Notes: a model not told the origin generated them from the sequence alone. A stretch of DNA of 40,842 nucleotides from a bacterium BMS3Bbin10 (GCA_002897995.1 BDTT01000124.1:1-40842), one strand, 5' to 3'. Counted from the stretch's first letter, positions 1 through 8,096 are shown. Translations and numbers: made by a program.

Positions 1-2
1 GT

Positions 3-161
3 GTAAGCTATATGGCGACCGCTGTGCTGCCCGGGGCGCAGGCGTTCGGCTTGCCGGCATCCTATATCGAGGAGCTGCGCTCCTGGCTGCCACACCGGGC
101 TATCGGCGAGCGGCGCATGCCCTATCGTGGCGGAGTCCGGCCGATTCGATTTCCCCGTTAG
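3..161 (+). CDS. Gamma-glutamylcyclotransferase-like protein, 3' fragment
   Basis: An open frame enters at the left edge and stops at TAG 159-161, giving about 52 C-terminal residues. The stretch ATAVLPGAQAFGLPASYIEE followed by LRSWLP resembles the C-terminal end of bacterial AIG2-like gamma-glutamylcyclotransferases, where 'GLP..YI..L' is a recurring pattern. These enzymes release 5-oxoproline from gamma-glutamyl amino acids or glutathione. The catalytic part lies outside the window, so the family call rests on the tail only. The gene is followed by an extremely A-rich intergenic block. Confidence 0.5.
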   Translation, partial: VSYMATAVLPGAQAFGLPASYIEELRSWLPHRAIGERRMPYRGGVRPIRFPR

Positions 162-196
162 CGCGCGCATCTCTTGGAAAATTCTAATTAATATAT

Positions 197-272
197 AAAA
201 AGCAGTATAAAAACCCAATAAAAAGTATAAAAAAGGATAAAAATGCTGAAAAAGATAAAAAAGTAGAAAAAA
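197..272. promoter_or_regulatory. Phased A-tract block, predicted intrinsically curved DNA
   Basis: Eight runs of five or six A lie at 197-201, 209-213, 220-224, 229-234, 239-243, 249-253, 257-262 and 267-272. Their centres are 8.5-12 bp apart (mean about 10), which matches one helical turn. A-tracts repeated in phase are known to bend DNA strongly. The block sits in a GC-rich chromosome, between the end of the cyclotransferase-like gene and the short DUF6356-like frame. It could be an upstream curvature or UP-like element, or a site for an AT-binding silencer of the Ros/MucR type. The bend is a prediction and the function is unknown. The rest of 162-339 holds no gene that I can see. Confidence 0.7.
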
Positions 273-339
273 TACTTCTCTCGAGATTGCACTATGTTCC
301 CGTTCCTCACGAGAAGTGCTCTATCTTCAGCATTTGGCC

Positions 340-489
340 ATGGCGGCGTCATTTGCGCTGCGGCTGCTCACGGGATCAATATGCTGCTTGCTGCACGCGC
401 TGTTTCCGTTTTTGTTCGAGCGCACCGCGAGCAGGATCATTACCGATCTGCACCATCGAATGGTTACGAACAGGGTGCGCGGGCAATAA
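340..489 (+). CDS. Short DUF6356-like membrane protein, possibly 5'-disrupted
   Basis: A 49-residue frame starts at ATG 340 and stops at TAA 487-489. It contains LLHALFPFLFERTAS and a following helix ending LHHRM. This closely resembles the core of the small alphaproteobacterial DUF6356 family, as I recall 'HAFLPFLFEKTAS'. The same frame remains open upstream (VLYLQHLAMAAS, from GTG 316) and also matches the family's 'ESYGEHAAFAAKF' segment. The expected first residues appear instead in another frame as MFPFLT from ATG 294. This suggests a small frame-shifting deletion around 309-316, or else a shorter real start. Function unknown. It is too short for standard ORF cut-offs. Confidence 0.5.
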   Translation: MAASFALRLLTGSICCLLHALFPFLFERTASRIITDLHHRMVTNRVRGQ

Positions 490-521
490 GGCCGCCGTGG
501 CGAGAATGCATCAGAGGGGCA

Positions 522-830
522 ATGAGCGCAGCCGCCATATCAACGCCAGGTGAACAGCGTGCCGTCAAGGTGCTCATAGAGGGGCGGGTTCAGGGCGTTT
601 GGTATCGCGGCTGGACCCTTCAAACCGCGCGTGATTTCGGGCTGGACGGCTGGGTGCAGAACAGACGCGACGGATCTGTGCAGGCGGTCTTCTCGGGTCC
701 GGACGCGGCAGTGGATGAAATGCTGCGGCTATGTGCGCAAGGGCCGCCCGGGGCCAGCGTCAGCACGCTCGAATACATCCCCCATAACAGCCCGGTGCCG
801 TCGGGTTTTCGCATAAAGCCGTCTGTGTAG
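522..830 (+). CDS. acyP: Acylphosphatase
   Basis: This is a 102-residue protein of the acylphosphatase family, which hydrolyses the carboxyl-phosphate bond of acyl phosphates in the cytoplasm. The substrate-binding loop VQGVWYRGW carries the catalytic arginine, and WVQNRRDGSVQ carries the catalytic asparagine, so the active site is intact. The frame is open back to 294, but ATG 522 is chosen because GAGGGG lies just upstream and the family is about 90-100 residues long. The upstream part of the long frame overlaps the DUF6356-like gene in another frame. The gene converges on lipB with 8 bp between stop codons. Confidence 0.88.
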   Translation: MSAAAISTPGEQRAVKVLIEGRVQGVWYRGWTLQTARDFGLDGWVQNRRDGSVQAVFSGPDAAVDEMLRLCAQGPPGASVSTLEYIPHNSPVPSGFRIKPSV

Positions 831-838
831 GGCGCGCG

Positions 839-1537
839 TTATCCGGTGGGTCCGAAACGGGCCTCGAACCCGGCGCGAAGAGCTTTGTCCACCTCATCCA
901 TGGTGACACTCCGGCCGAGGTCCGCCAGGCTCGTAACCCCGTGCTCGTGGACGCCGCAGGGAACGATCCCGGAATAATGATCGAGTTCTGGGTTCACATT
1001 CATGCTGATGCCATGAAACGTGACCCAGCGGCGCACGCGCACGCCAATGGCCGCGATCTTGTCTTCGCGTGCCGAGCCTAGATCGCTCCGCGTGACCCAG
1101 ACGCCGACCCGGCCCTTGCGCCGCTCTCCGGTAACGCCGAAAACCGACAGGGTGTCAATGACCCAGTCTTCCAGCGCGCCGACGAACTTGCGGACATCCT
1201 TGCCGCGCAGATTCAGATCGAGCATCACGTAAGCTACTCGCTGCCCGGGCCCGTGATAGGTGTATTGCCCGCCGCGTCCGGTTCGATGGACGGGAAAACG
1301 CTCCGGCATCAGCAAATCTTCACCCCTGGCGCTGGTTCCGGCGGTATATGTCGGCGGATGTTCCAGAAGCCAGACGCATTCGGATGCATCTCCGGCTTTG
1401 ATCTCGGCGACACGGCGTTCCATTTCCGCCACGGCCCGGGGATAGTCGACGGGTGTGTCGCTGACGCGCCATTCGACGGCGCGCGCGGCGCCGCTGCCGG
1501 ATAAATTTATTTGGAGAATTTCGCGGGGCTTTACCAA
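839..1537 (-). CDS. lipB: Octanoyltransferase LipB
   Basis: Lipoate biosynthesis enzyme that moves the octanoyl chain from acyl carrier protein to the lipoyl domains of 2-oxoacid dehydrogenases and GcvH. Visible motifs are [13 protein letters not shown] (58-70), the [15 protein letters not shown] loop (85-99), KIAAIG with the catalytic lysine K160, and [11 protein letters not shown] with the catalytic cysteine C194. At 232 residues it is a normal length for the family. The first codon of the long frame is TTG, with no better ATG before conserved sequence, so the N-terminus is uncertain. It is divergent from the SpoA-domain gene at 1647. Confidence 0.95.
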   Translation of the reverse strand: MVKPREILQINLSGSGAARAVEWRVSDTPVDYPRAVAEMERRVAEIKAGDASECVWLLEHPPTYTAGTSARGEDLLMPERFPVHRTGRGGQYTYHGPGQRVAYVMLDLNLRGKDVRKFVGALEDWVIDTLSVFGVTGERRKGRVGVWVTRSDLGSAREDKIAAIGVRVRRWVTFHGISMNVNPELDHYSGIVPCGVHEHGVTSLADLGRSVTMDEVDKALRAGFEARFGPTG

Positions 1538-1646
1538 CCGGTAACCTCAATCGTGAAGAGTGGCATTCAACAGGTTGGGCACCTCACAGTATTGCGTCGA
1601 TCCATCCTTATACCAAACAGGCAGGCGAAATAATCCAGGACGCGCA

Positions 1647-1883
1647 ATGTCATCAATCAATCAAGTACCAATAGAACTCACCGTCGTACTCGGCAACTCG
1701 GTGATGCCGGTTCATCATCTGCTCAAGATGGGCAGGGGGGCCGTCATCGAACTGACGACGCTGGAAAACGAAGAAGTTCAAATTCTCGCCAATAACACAC
1801 CTATCGCCAGGGGCGATGTGGTGGTTAGGGGCGACAGGATTGCCGTCGAGATCACCGGAAAAGTCAACCGCGGCGACACCTGA
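1647..1883 (+). CDS. FliN/FliM-like SpoA (C-ring) domain protein
   Basis: A 78-residue protein consisting of a single SpoA domain: ELTVVLGNSVMPVHHLLKMG, then GAVIEL, NNTPIARGDVVVRGDRIAVEI. This is the pattern of flagellar motor switch FliN and its type III secretion homologues. ATG 1647 is preceded by AGGA at good spacing; the frame extends to 1560 but without family similarity. No flagellar operon surrounds it. It is divergent from lipB, an arrangement I recall in other alphaproteobacteria. It may be a lone FliN paralogue or part of a motor encoded elsewhere. Confidence 0.8.
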   Translation: MSSINQVPIELTVVLGNSVMPVHHLLKMGRGAVIELTTLENEEVQILANNTPIARGDVVVRGDRIAVEITGKVNRGDT

Positions 1884-1999
1884 CCCATCCCTGACGAGCG
1901 CACCAGGACGCGGGCCCCGGCAATGCGGCGCGCGGCTTGCCCGCCGCGCATTGGTTTGCTACATGGGACGGCGACTCGCTCCAGGGCGAGACAGTGCAT

Positions 2000-2086
2000 G
2001 CGGTCGTGGCGGAATTGGTAGACGCGCAGCGTTGAGGTCGCTGTGGGGTAACACCCGTGGAAGTTCGAGTCTTCTCGACCGCACCA
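2000..2086 (+). tRNA. tRNA-Leu (anticodon GAG)
   Basis: A complete class II cloverleaf. The acceptor strands GCGGTCG and CGACCGC pair perfectly, the discriminator is A2083 and the CCA end is genomically encoded (2084-2086). The D arm is GCG-GAATTGGTAGA-CGC, the anticodon stem is CAGCG/CGCTG with loop TTGAGGT (anticodon GAG, reading CUC and CUU), and the long variable arm contains GGGGTAACACCC. The T loop is TTCGAGT. Length is 87 nt. It stands alone on the plus strand between the SpoA gene and a convergent deacetylase gene. Confidence 0.96.
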
Positions 2087-2119
2087 TTCTTCCCAGATCT
2101 GGCCAGGCGAGAGCTTAAG

Positions 2120-2150
2120 CCGGGATTACCGGTTTGACCGGATTTCCCGG
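2120..2150. terminator. Nested palindromic hairpin between convergent units
   Basis: CCGGGA, TTA, CCGGT, loop TTG, ACCGG, ATT, TCCCGG form a symmetrical 31-nt hairpin: two perfect stems with a symmetric internal loop. It lies between the tRNA-Leu gene and the 3' end of the deacetylase gene, so it could stop transcription from both sides. It lacks a T-run, so intrinsic termination is uncertain. A separate 10-bp palindrome, CCAGATCTGG, is at 2093-2102. Confidence 0.45.
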
Positions 2151-2158
2151 TGGGCGTC

Positions 2159-3034
2159 CTAGGGGTTGGCCGATGCCGGCGCTTTCGTGCTGCCCAGACT
2201 TTTTGGAGAAGATGCGAGGGCGGCGATTGCAGCCTCTTCACCCGGTTCGCTGCCCGCATTTGCCGATTTCACCGAGGCGTAGCTGCGTTCGGGCACAATA
2301 TGCACGATCTTGTAACCGCCCTTCTTCAAGGCCCGCAGCAGCGCGGGAATGGCAGTGGCCGTTGCGCTCTTGGTGTCGTGAAAAAGAATGATCCCTCCCT
2401 GCTTCCGGTTGAGCCGCGCCATGGTGCGCCGGACAATCATGCGCGGGCTGATTCCCCGCCAGTCATCGGAACTGACATCGGTTGAAAAGACCGCATAACC
2501 GCGTTTTGCCGCATAGGCGTTGAGCGAATTGCTGTCATTGAGACCGGGATACCTCAAGAAGGGTGCGATCTGGATATCGACAGCCGCATCGATGGCGCGG
2601 AACCCGCGCTCAATCTGAGTTGTCGCGCGGGCCGAAGTCATCCGCCCCAGATTGCGCGGATGGGACCATGAATGTGCTCCAATAGTGTGCCCCCCGTCGG
2701 CAATCGCCTGGAGCGCCGCGGCATTATACTGCACCATCGTGCCCACCGTGAAGAAGGTCGCCTTGACGCATTCCTTGGATAATGCGGCGAGTACACGTTT
2801 CGTATTACTGAGATGGGGTCCGTCATCAAAGGTCAGCACGACCTCTTTTGGGTTCAAATCAAGCGTTTGCTTATATTGGAGTGTTCCGAACCGCGGACCG
2901 TCCGACGTATCGATTTCGAGGACACGCGATACGCCGAGGGCGTCCGGATTATAAGGACAATCGCTAGCTGATGCAGGTGTGCCGCTCAATAGAATGAGTA
3001 CGCAAACAGGCAGGCTAGCCACCAAGCTACGCAT
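2159..3034 (-). CDS. Secreted polysaccharide deacetylase (NodB domain)
   Basis: A 291-residue carbohydrate esterase family 4 protein with an N-terminal signal peptide (residues 1-23, cleavage after ASA). The metal-binding and catalytic motifs are present: TFDDGP (68-73), HSWSH (121-125), RYPG (161-164), a DVSSDDW segment and LFHD near the C-terminus. Such enzymes remove acetyl groups from N-acetylglucosamine polymers or peptidoglycan in the periplasm. The last 40 or so residues are a low-complexity Ala/Ser/Lys tail. It is divergent from mgtE. The substrate cannot be told from sequence. Confidence 0.88.
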   Translation of the reverse strand: MRSLVASLPVCVLILLSGTPASASDCPYNPDALGVSRVLEIDTSDGPRFGTLQYKQTLDLNPKEVVLTFDDGPHLSNTKRVLAALSKECVKATFFTVGTMVQYNAAALQAIADGGHTIGAHSWSHPRNLGRMTSARATTQIERGFRAIDAAVDIQIAPFLRYPGLNDSNSLNAYAAKRGYAVFSTDVSSDDWRGISPRMIVRRTMARLNRKQGGIILFHDTKSATATAIPALLRALKKGGYKIVHIVPERSYASVKSANAGSEPGEEAAIAALASSPKSLGSTKAPASANP

Positions 3035-3237
3035 TACTTACCCCCCCGGTGGCCGGGTTACGCAAAACTACCTTTCTATTTTTGTCTGGAGAATCGCAGA
3101 AAACAAGAGTTAATTCGGCCACACCCCCAGGTGGTTAACTAAAAGTTCCAGCTAGTGCGCTCTATTATCGGGTGGTCACAGGGAGTTTGCAGGCCCGGAA
3201 GACGCAGGACGGCCGCGAATTGGCGAAGGAAATGGCG

Positions 3238-4617
3238 ATGCAGGATGCGCCCGAAGAAATCCAGGTGCGCGACCGCGAAGGCTCATTATTGCCGGAGTTC
3301 GTGAGTGCGGTGACGCTTGCTCTTGAGGAAGGCAGGGGCGAGGACGTGCGCGCGCTTGCCGGCGGGATACATGACGCCGACCTTGCCGACCTCATCGAGC
3401 TGCTACGGGACGAGCAGCGCGCGGAACTGATTAAGGCCCTCGGCGATGATTTCAACCCCGGAACCCTGAGCGAGCTGGAGGAGCCGGTTCGCGACCAGGT
3501 TCTGGAAGCTCTCCCCAACGAGCAGGTTGCCGAAGCGGTCCGGGAACTCGATTCCGATGATGCGGTCTATCTTCTGGAAAACCTGGAGGCGAGTGAACAG
3601 AGCGATATTCTGGCGAAGCTGCCGAAGGGCGAGCGGGCCGCTCTGCAGCGTTCGCTGGAACATCCAGAAGACTCAGCCGGACGGCTCATGCAGACGGACT
3701 ATATTTCCGTCCCGTCCTATTGGGATGTCGGGCAGGTCATCGACTATATGCGCAACGAAGACGATTTGCCGAATGACTTCACGCAGATATGGGTTGTCGA
3801 TCCGGCTCACCACCTGGTCGGCCGCGTTCCGCTTGACCGTTTGCTCCGAACCAAGCGCCCGGTCACAATCGATGAGATTACCGACCGGGATCTGCACCAG
3901 ATTACCGCTGAAGAAGACCAGGAAGAAGTCGCACTGGAATTTGAGCGCTATGACCTGATGTCGGCGCCTGTTGTCGATGACGATGGGCGCATGCTTGGCG
4001 TCGTCACGGTCGATGACGTCATGGAAGTGCTGCAAGAAGAAGCCGAAGAAGACATTCATCGCCTTGGCGGCGTTGGCGATGAGTCGATCACGGATACAGT
4101 GTTGCGCACCACGCGAAACCGGTTCGTCTGGCTGCTGATCAACCTTGCCACAGCCATTCTGGCCTCCCTGGTCATCTCCCTGTTCGACGCCACCATCGAT
4201 CAAATGGTGGCGCTTGCGGTGCTGATGCCGATCGTGGCTTCCATGGGCGGAAATGCGGGGACACAGTCGATGACGGTTGCCGTGCGTGCGCTGGCGACCC
4301 GCGACCTTGGCCGGGTCAACGCATCACGGGTCATTTCGCGCGAGGCCCTGGTGGGACTTCTCAACGGCTTTTTGTTCGCCGTCATTATGGGCGGTGTGGC
4401 GTATATCTGGTTTGGGAACGGTCCGCTCGGAATAATCATTGCCACCGCAATGGTCATCAATATGGTGGTGGCCGGCCTGTTTGGCATACTTGTGCCGGTG
4501 GCGCTCGACGCGATGGATATCGACCCGGCGGTAGCGTCCAGCGTGTTTGTGACAACGGTGACGGACGTGGTCGGATTTTTTTCCTTTCTCGGCCTTGCCG
4601 CGATATGGCTGGTTTGA
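3238..4617 (+). CDS. mgtE: Magnesium transporter MgtE
   Basis: An MgtE-type Mg2+ channel. It has a helical, acidic N domain of repeated 'L..L..E.....L' units, a CBS-domain pair (about residues 130-260, with LMSAPVVDDDGRMLGVVTVDDVMEVL), and a C-terminal pore of about five membrane helices containing the conserved MPIVASMGGNAGTQ segment. The gate closes when cytosolic Mg2+ occupies the N and CBS domains. ATG 3238 is preferred because GAAGGA ends 7 nt upstream; ATG 3232 and GTG 3172 are alternatives. I see no M-box-like leader. The gene stands alone. Confidence 0.93.
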   Translation: MQDAPEEIQVRDREGSLLPEFVSAVTLALEEGRGEDVRALAGGIHDADLADLIELLRDEQRAELIKALGDDFNPGTLSELEEPVRDQVLEALPNEQVAEAVRELDSDDAVYLLENLEASEQSDILAKLPKGERAALQRSLEHPEDSAGRLMQTDYISVPSYWDVGQVIDYMRNEDDLPNDFTQIWVVDPAHHLVGRVPLDRLLRTKRPVTIDEITDRDLHQITAEEDQEEVALEFERYDLMSAPVVDDDGRMLGVVTVDDVMEVLQEEAEEDIHRLGGVGDESITDTVLRTTRNRFVWLLINLATAILASLVISLFDATIDQMVALAVLMPIVASMGGNAGTQSMTVAVRALATRDLGRVNASRVISREALVGLLNGFLFAVIMGGVAYIWFGNGPLGIIIATAMVINMVVAGLFGILVPVALDAMDIDPAVASSVFVTTVTDVVGFFSFLGLAAIWLV

Positions 4618-4765
4618 TTCACAATGCAGGCCAGTGACAGTCTCATGAACCTCAACTATTTTTGATGCGCGACAATGGCTTAGTGCGGGATATATCCATA
4701 TCGGGTCCGTTTGTCTGAGCGGACATCTGGCAACAGTTGCCGCAAACTCAAGGCGAGGGATCACC

Positions 4766-5281
4766 ATGCCCAAATCTGCGTTTTGTAAATGCCGGGGGTT
4801 CTCGCTGGCCGTGCCCGTTCTGGCGACGCTGGCCTATGCCTATTGGATGCAGCCCGCAAACGGCGCCGACCCGGATGTAACCAACGCCATTATTTACAAA
4901 TGCGTGGATGCCGAGCGCGCCGCCGGGCGCAGCGGGCGCGTATGTATCGGCAAGGTGACCGAACCCTGTAAGGCCAAGGCGGAAAACACACACCGCGAAG
5001 ACAAGATCGAATGCGATGAGCGTGAATTTGTTTTGTGGAGCCTGTTGCTTCGGAAAGAAATTGCGGCGCTTGAGAAGCATCTTGATCCCCAGCAGCGTGA
5101 GAAGCTCCGGCAGACGCAAGATCTTTGGGTCAAATATCAGTCCGACGATTGCAGGCTGCCCTATGTCCTGTTCCCCCAGGAAAGGGCCGAATTCATCGGC
5201 CCGGCCTGTACAATCGAGTTGAAGGCCGCACGCGCGCTTCAATTGCGCGCCTGGCGTGATGCGCTTTCAATGGGGAAATAG
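4766..5281 (+). CDS. LprI/DUF1311-like secreted protein
   Basis: A 171-residue protein with an N-terminal hydrophobic segment (about 13-27) ending near ANGA, consistent with export. The C-terminal half carries the DUF1311 (lysozyme inhibitor LprI N-terminal domain) pattern: a helical stretch, LWVKYQSDDCRLPY, then GPACTIELKAARALQLRAW, with several cysteines (in YKCVD, VCIG, PCKAK, DDCR, PACT) likely to form disulfides. GAGGGA precedes the ATG. Some family members inhibit lysozyme, but this role is not shown here. It follows mgtE by about 150 bp with no clear operon link. Confidence 0.7.
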   Translation: MPKSAFCKCRGFSLAVPVLATLAYAYWMQPANGADPDVTNAIIYKCVDAERAAGRSGRVCIGKVTEPCKAKAENTHREDKIECDEREFVLWSLLLRKEIAALEKHLDPQQREKLRQTQDLWVKYQSDDCRLPYVLFPQERAEFIGPACTIELKAARALQLRAWRDALSMGK

Positions 5282-5380
5282 CGGTCCGGACAGTTGTTGT
5301 TCAAGACCGCTGCGGCTACGGTGCGCGCGAAGAATTATGAACTCCCGATAAAGCATAAGCGCAAGTTTGGGGTGCGTGCC

Positions 5381-5824
5381 GTGAAGACGCTGCATACCGA
5401 AATCGGAATTGGCGCTCCCGCGCCTGTCGTGTGGGAAGTGATCGGTGATCTGGACGGCTGGGCGCAGTGGAACCCGGTCATGAAGGCTTCGGGCGTGCTT
5501 GCGCCGGGGGAGCGCATTAACGTCACCCTTGGCGCGCCGGGCGGCAAGGCGGTGTCATTCGACCCCGTCGTCGTGGCGCTGGAGGAGGGCCGGGAGTTTC
5601 GCTGGCGCACGCGCAAGCTGCTCGGCATGCTCGATCTGGAGCATGGTTTCCGGGTCGTGCCCGAGGACACCGGCCGCTGCCGCTTTGAGCAATTCGAGGT
5701 CTTTCGCGGGATTTTGGGGGGTAGGGTGTATTCGCGCCAGTCCAAGGCGCTCGACACCGGGTTTCAGGTCATGAACCGGATGCTTAAACGCGAGGCGGAG
5801 ACGCGCGCCCGGGAACGGGCCTGA
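5381..5824 (+). CDS. SRPBCC (START/Bet v 1-like) domain protein
   Basis: About 147 residues with the polyketide-cyclase/SRPBCC pattern: an initial strand (VKTLHTEIGIGAPAPVVW), then WEVIGDLDGWAQWNPVM, EGREFRWRTRKL, and a C-terminal helix (QVMNRMLKREAETRARE). These proteins form a hydrophobic cavity that binds lipid-like ligands. The frame is open from TTG 5294, but similarity begins at 'VKTLHTE', so GTG 5381 (or GTG 5372) is the likelier start; neither has a strong ribosome site. The ligand is unknown. Confidence 0.7.
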   Translation: MKTLHTEIGIGAPAPVVWEVIGDLDGWAQWNPVMKASGVLAPGERINVTLGAPGGKAVSFDPVVVALEEGREFRWRTRKLLGMLDLEHGFRVVPEDTGRCRFEQFEVFRGILGGRVYSRQSKALDTGFQVMNRMLKREAETRARERA

Positions 5825-5878
5825 TGACGCTCATGCCGAATATGGGCCACGTGAATTCGGACCGGGCCTGAAGTCCTC

Positions 5879-6676
5879 ATGTTCTTTTATGTCTCGAAAT
5901 TCTTGTGGTTTTTCGCACAGCCGTCGACCGCGATTCTTTTGCTGCTTTTTGCCGGCATGGTTATGCTCTGGAGCCGGTGGGCGCGGCTGGGCCGGCGACT
6001 GGTTCTGGTTTCCGGGGTTTTCTTTTTCGCAACCGGCCTGACGCCTCTCGGCCATCTACTCATATTGCCATTGGAGGAACGCTTTGCGCGCGCCGATCTG
6101 TCAAGCGGCGCGGCTCCCGAAGGCATTGTCATACTTGGCGGCGCGCAGGATATGTCGATCCATAACGCGCGCGGCGTGATTGCCGTAAATGAGGCGGCGG
6201 AGCGATTGATCGAGGCGGTGTTGCTCGCGCGCCGCTTCCCGGACGCCAAAATTCTTTTCACGGGCGGTTCAAGCGCGCTTTTCGAAAAGCGCATGAGCGA
6301 AGCCGAAGGAGCTGCCGGGCTGTTCGTGAGCCTGGGTGTGGCGCGGGAGCGGTTGCTGCTTGAAACCTCCGCAAAAAACACTTTTCAGAATGCCCAATAC
6401 AGTGTGGATATGGCGCGCCCGCGCGCCGGCTCGAGGTGGCTTCTAATAACCTCGGCAAGCCATATGCCGCGTGCTATGGGAAGCTTCCGCAAGGTCGGGT
6501 TTGCCATTGAACCCTGGCCGGTCGATTATCGCACGCGGGGACGCCGGGATTCGTGGCGTTTCTTTTCAAAACCATCGGAAGGGTGGCGCCGGACGGATAA
6601 TGCGGTGCGGGAATGGGCCGGACTTCTGGCCTACCGGTTAACAGGAAGAACGGCCACACTGTTCCCCGGACCTTAA
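5879..6676 (+). CDS. YdcF/ElyC-like DUF218 membrane protein
   Basis: A 265-residue protein with two N-terminal membrane helices (about 14-31 and 38-56) followed by a DUF218 domain: GIVILGGAQD, a segment with AILLARRFPDAK-like character, ILFTGGSS, SAKNTFQNA, and LLITSASHMPRAM with the conserved SH motif. E. coli ElyC and SanA/YdcF relatives are linked to envelope polymer synthesis and barrier function. The exact reaction is not established. It is followed 28 bp later by a rhodanese gene on the same strand, possibly co-transcribed. Confidence 0.82.
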   Translation: MFFYVSKFLWFFAQPSTAILLLLFAGMVMLWSRWARLGRRLVLVSGVFFFATGLTPLGHLLILPLEERFARADLSSGAAPEGIVILGGAQDMSIHNARGVIAVNEAAERLIEAVLLARRFPDAKILFTGGSSALFEKRMSEAEGAAGLFVSLGVARERLLLETSAKNTFQNAQYSVDMARPRAGSRWLLITSASHMPRAMGSFRKVGFAIEPWPVDYRTRGRRDSWRFFSKPSEGWRRTDNAVREWAGLLAYRLTGRTATLFPGP

Positions 6677-6704
6677 GGGTCCGTGATTTCAAGGAGAGCA
6701 TGAT

Positions 6705-7124
6705 ATGCCGCAGGAAATCGGCCTCAGCGTGAAACAGCTCGTCGAAGCTGCCAGGGAAGTGATTGAGGAGATTACGGTCGAGGAGGCCATGAACCTGGTG
6801 GAGGACGATAGCGTCGTGATTGTCGACATCAGGGATGTGCGCGAGCTGCAGCGCGACGGAAAGATACCAGGATCCTTCCATTGTCCCCGCGGCATGCTTG
6901 AATTCTGGATTGATCCGGCAAGCCCCTATCACAAGGCGATCTTTGCCGGGGACAAGAAGTTCGTGTTCCACTGCGCGTCCGGCTGGCGCTCGGCGCTGGC
7001 GACGGAAGTGGCGCAGCGCATGGGGCTCAGGCCCGTGGCGCATATAGGCGGCGGATTTTCCGGGTGGAAGAAGGCGGGAGGGCCGGTTGAAATGCCGGAG
7101 TTGGGCTGGGCTGCAACCGATTAG
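6705..7124 (+). CDS. Rhodanese-domain protein
   Basis: A 139-residue single-domain rhodanese (sulfurtransferase fold). It shows VVIVDIRDVRELQRDGKIPG (about 37-56), then HCPRGMLEFWIDP, and the active-site loop FHCASGWRSALA with the catalytic Cys90. The loop 'CASGWRS' fits sulfurtransferases that carry persulfide sulfur. AAGGAG lies upstream of the ATG at ideal spacing. It has no signal peptide, so it should be cytoplasmic. The sulfur acceptor is unknown. Confidence 0.88.
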   Translation: MPQEIGLSVKQLVEAAREVIEEITVEEAMNLVEDDSVVIVDIRDVRELQRDGKIPGSFHCPRGMLEFWIDPASPYHKAIFAGDKKFVFHCASGWRSALATEVAQRMGLRPVAHIGGGFSGWKKAGGPVEMPELGWAATD

Positions 7125-7207
7125 GGCCCCCCGAACGCGGCCAGAACGCAGCCTCACTGGCGGGCCGGGCCATGGTTGCAAGCGCCCGGCGCGCGCAGTT
7201 TACTGCG

Positions 7208-8068
7208 TTAATCCGCTTGCTTCCAAACCAGCCAGACGCCAAAGCTGGCCAGTGTCAGTCCGCCGAGCGCAAGGGGCCCAAGCGTCTGGTCCAGAAGCAC
7301 CCAGGCCATCACCGCAGCCGAACCCGGCACGACAAAAAAAGCGGAAGCGGCCCGCCCGGCCTGTCCGCGTGCGAGCATCAGGCTGTAGATGACCATGGCG
7401 CCAATCGAAACCATGACGATATTCCAGCTCATCACGAAGACGAGGGAGCCCGTCCACGATACTTGCGGCGTTTCGAACAAGCCCACGCCAATGGCCGATA
7501 TGATCGCGCCGCCGCACAATTGTACCGCGGTTGCCGGGAAGGGCGCCACGAACGGTGCGAAGCGCTTGAGAAAAAGCGTGCCGCCCGTCAGAGCCGCAAG
7601 ACTAAGGCTCACCAGGGCAATGACGCTCCACTGCGTTGTTGCGAAGGGAAAGGCGAGGACGACGCCAGCCAGCCCGAGAACCATTCCCGCCCATTGGCGC
7701 GGCGTAAATTTCTCATTCAGCAGCGGCACCGCAAGCGCTGCGGTAAGGACCGGATGAAAGGCATGGACCAGCGCCAGCGGCGCGGCATTGACGGTGATGA
7801 GTGCAATATGCGCCGGCGCGAGCGTCAGGCCGTGCACCAGCGCCCCGCCGACCAGCAAGGGAGGCCAGTGGGAAAGTGCGGGGAATTTGTCCCGCCCCGT
7901 CAGGGCCACGATGGAGAAGATCACCAGAGCGGCGATGGCAAAGCGAATGGTCACAAACAACACCGGTGAAATATCGTTGAGGCCGATCCGTGCGGTGGCA
8001 TAGCTCGACGCCCACAACAGCGCGAACGCCACCGGAAGGAGCAATGACATTCGGTTTGGCTGATCCAT
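7208..8068 (-). CDS. EamA/DMT-family transporter
   Basis: A 286-residue integral membrane protein with about ten hydrophobic helices and two EamA repeats, typical of the drug/metabolite transporter superfamily. Repeat one includes FALLWASSYATARIGL. ATG 8068 (MDQPNRMSLL) is chosen because the 57 codons upstream overlap the anti-sigma gene in another frame and look non-coding; a G-rich stretch precedes it. It starts 28 bp after the anti-sigma factor stop on the same strand and may be the last gene of that unit. The substrate is unknown. Confidence 0.85.
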   Translation of the reverse strand: MDQPNRMSLLLPVAFALLWASSYATARIGLNDISPVLFVTIRFAIAALVIFSIVALTGRDKFPALSHWPPLLVGGALVHGLTLAPAHIALITVNAAPLALVHAFHPVLTAALAVPLLNEKFTPRQWAGMVLGLAGVVLAFPFATTQWSVIALVSLSLAALTGGTLFLKRFAPFVAPFPATAVQLCGGAIISAIGVGLFETPQVSWTGSLVFVMSWNIVMVSIGAMVIYSLMLARGQAGRAASAFFVVPGSAAVMAWVLLDQTLGPLALGGLTLASFGVWLVWKQAD

Positions 8069-8096
8069 ACCGCCCCCGCGCGGCCGGCGGGCGGTT

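Noticed and set aside
294-521. N-terminal extension of acylphosphatase from ATG 294
   Set aside because: It would double the usual family length, overlaps the DUF6356-like frame, and a good ribosome site directly precedes ATG 522.
3035-3237. Magnesium riboswitch ahead of mgtE
   Set aside because: The leader is short and lacks the long conserved M-box or mgtA-type elements; nothing beyond ordinary AT-richer promoter DNA is visible.
7172-7969. Open frame of 265 codons on the plus strand opposite the EamA transporter
   Set aside because: Composition is rich in Arg, His, Gln and Asp with no family signal; the minus-strand frame encodes a clear ten-helix transporter.
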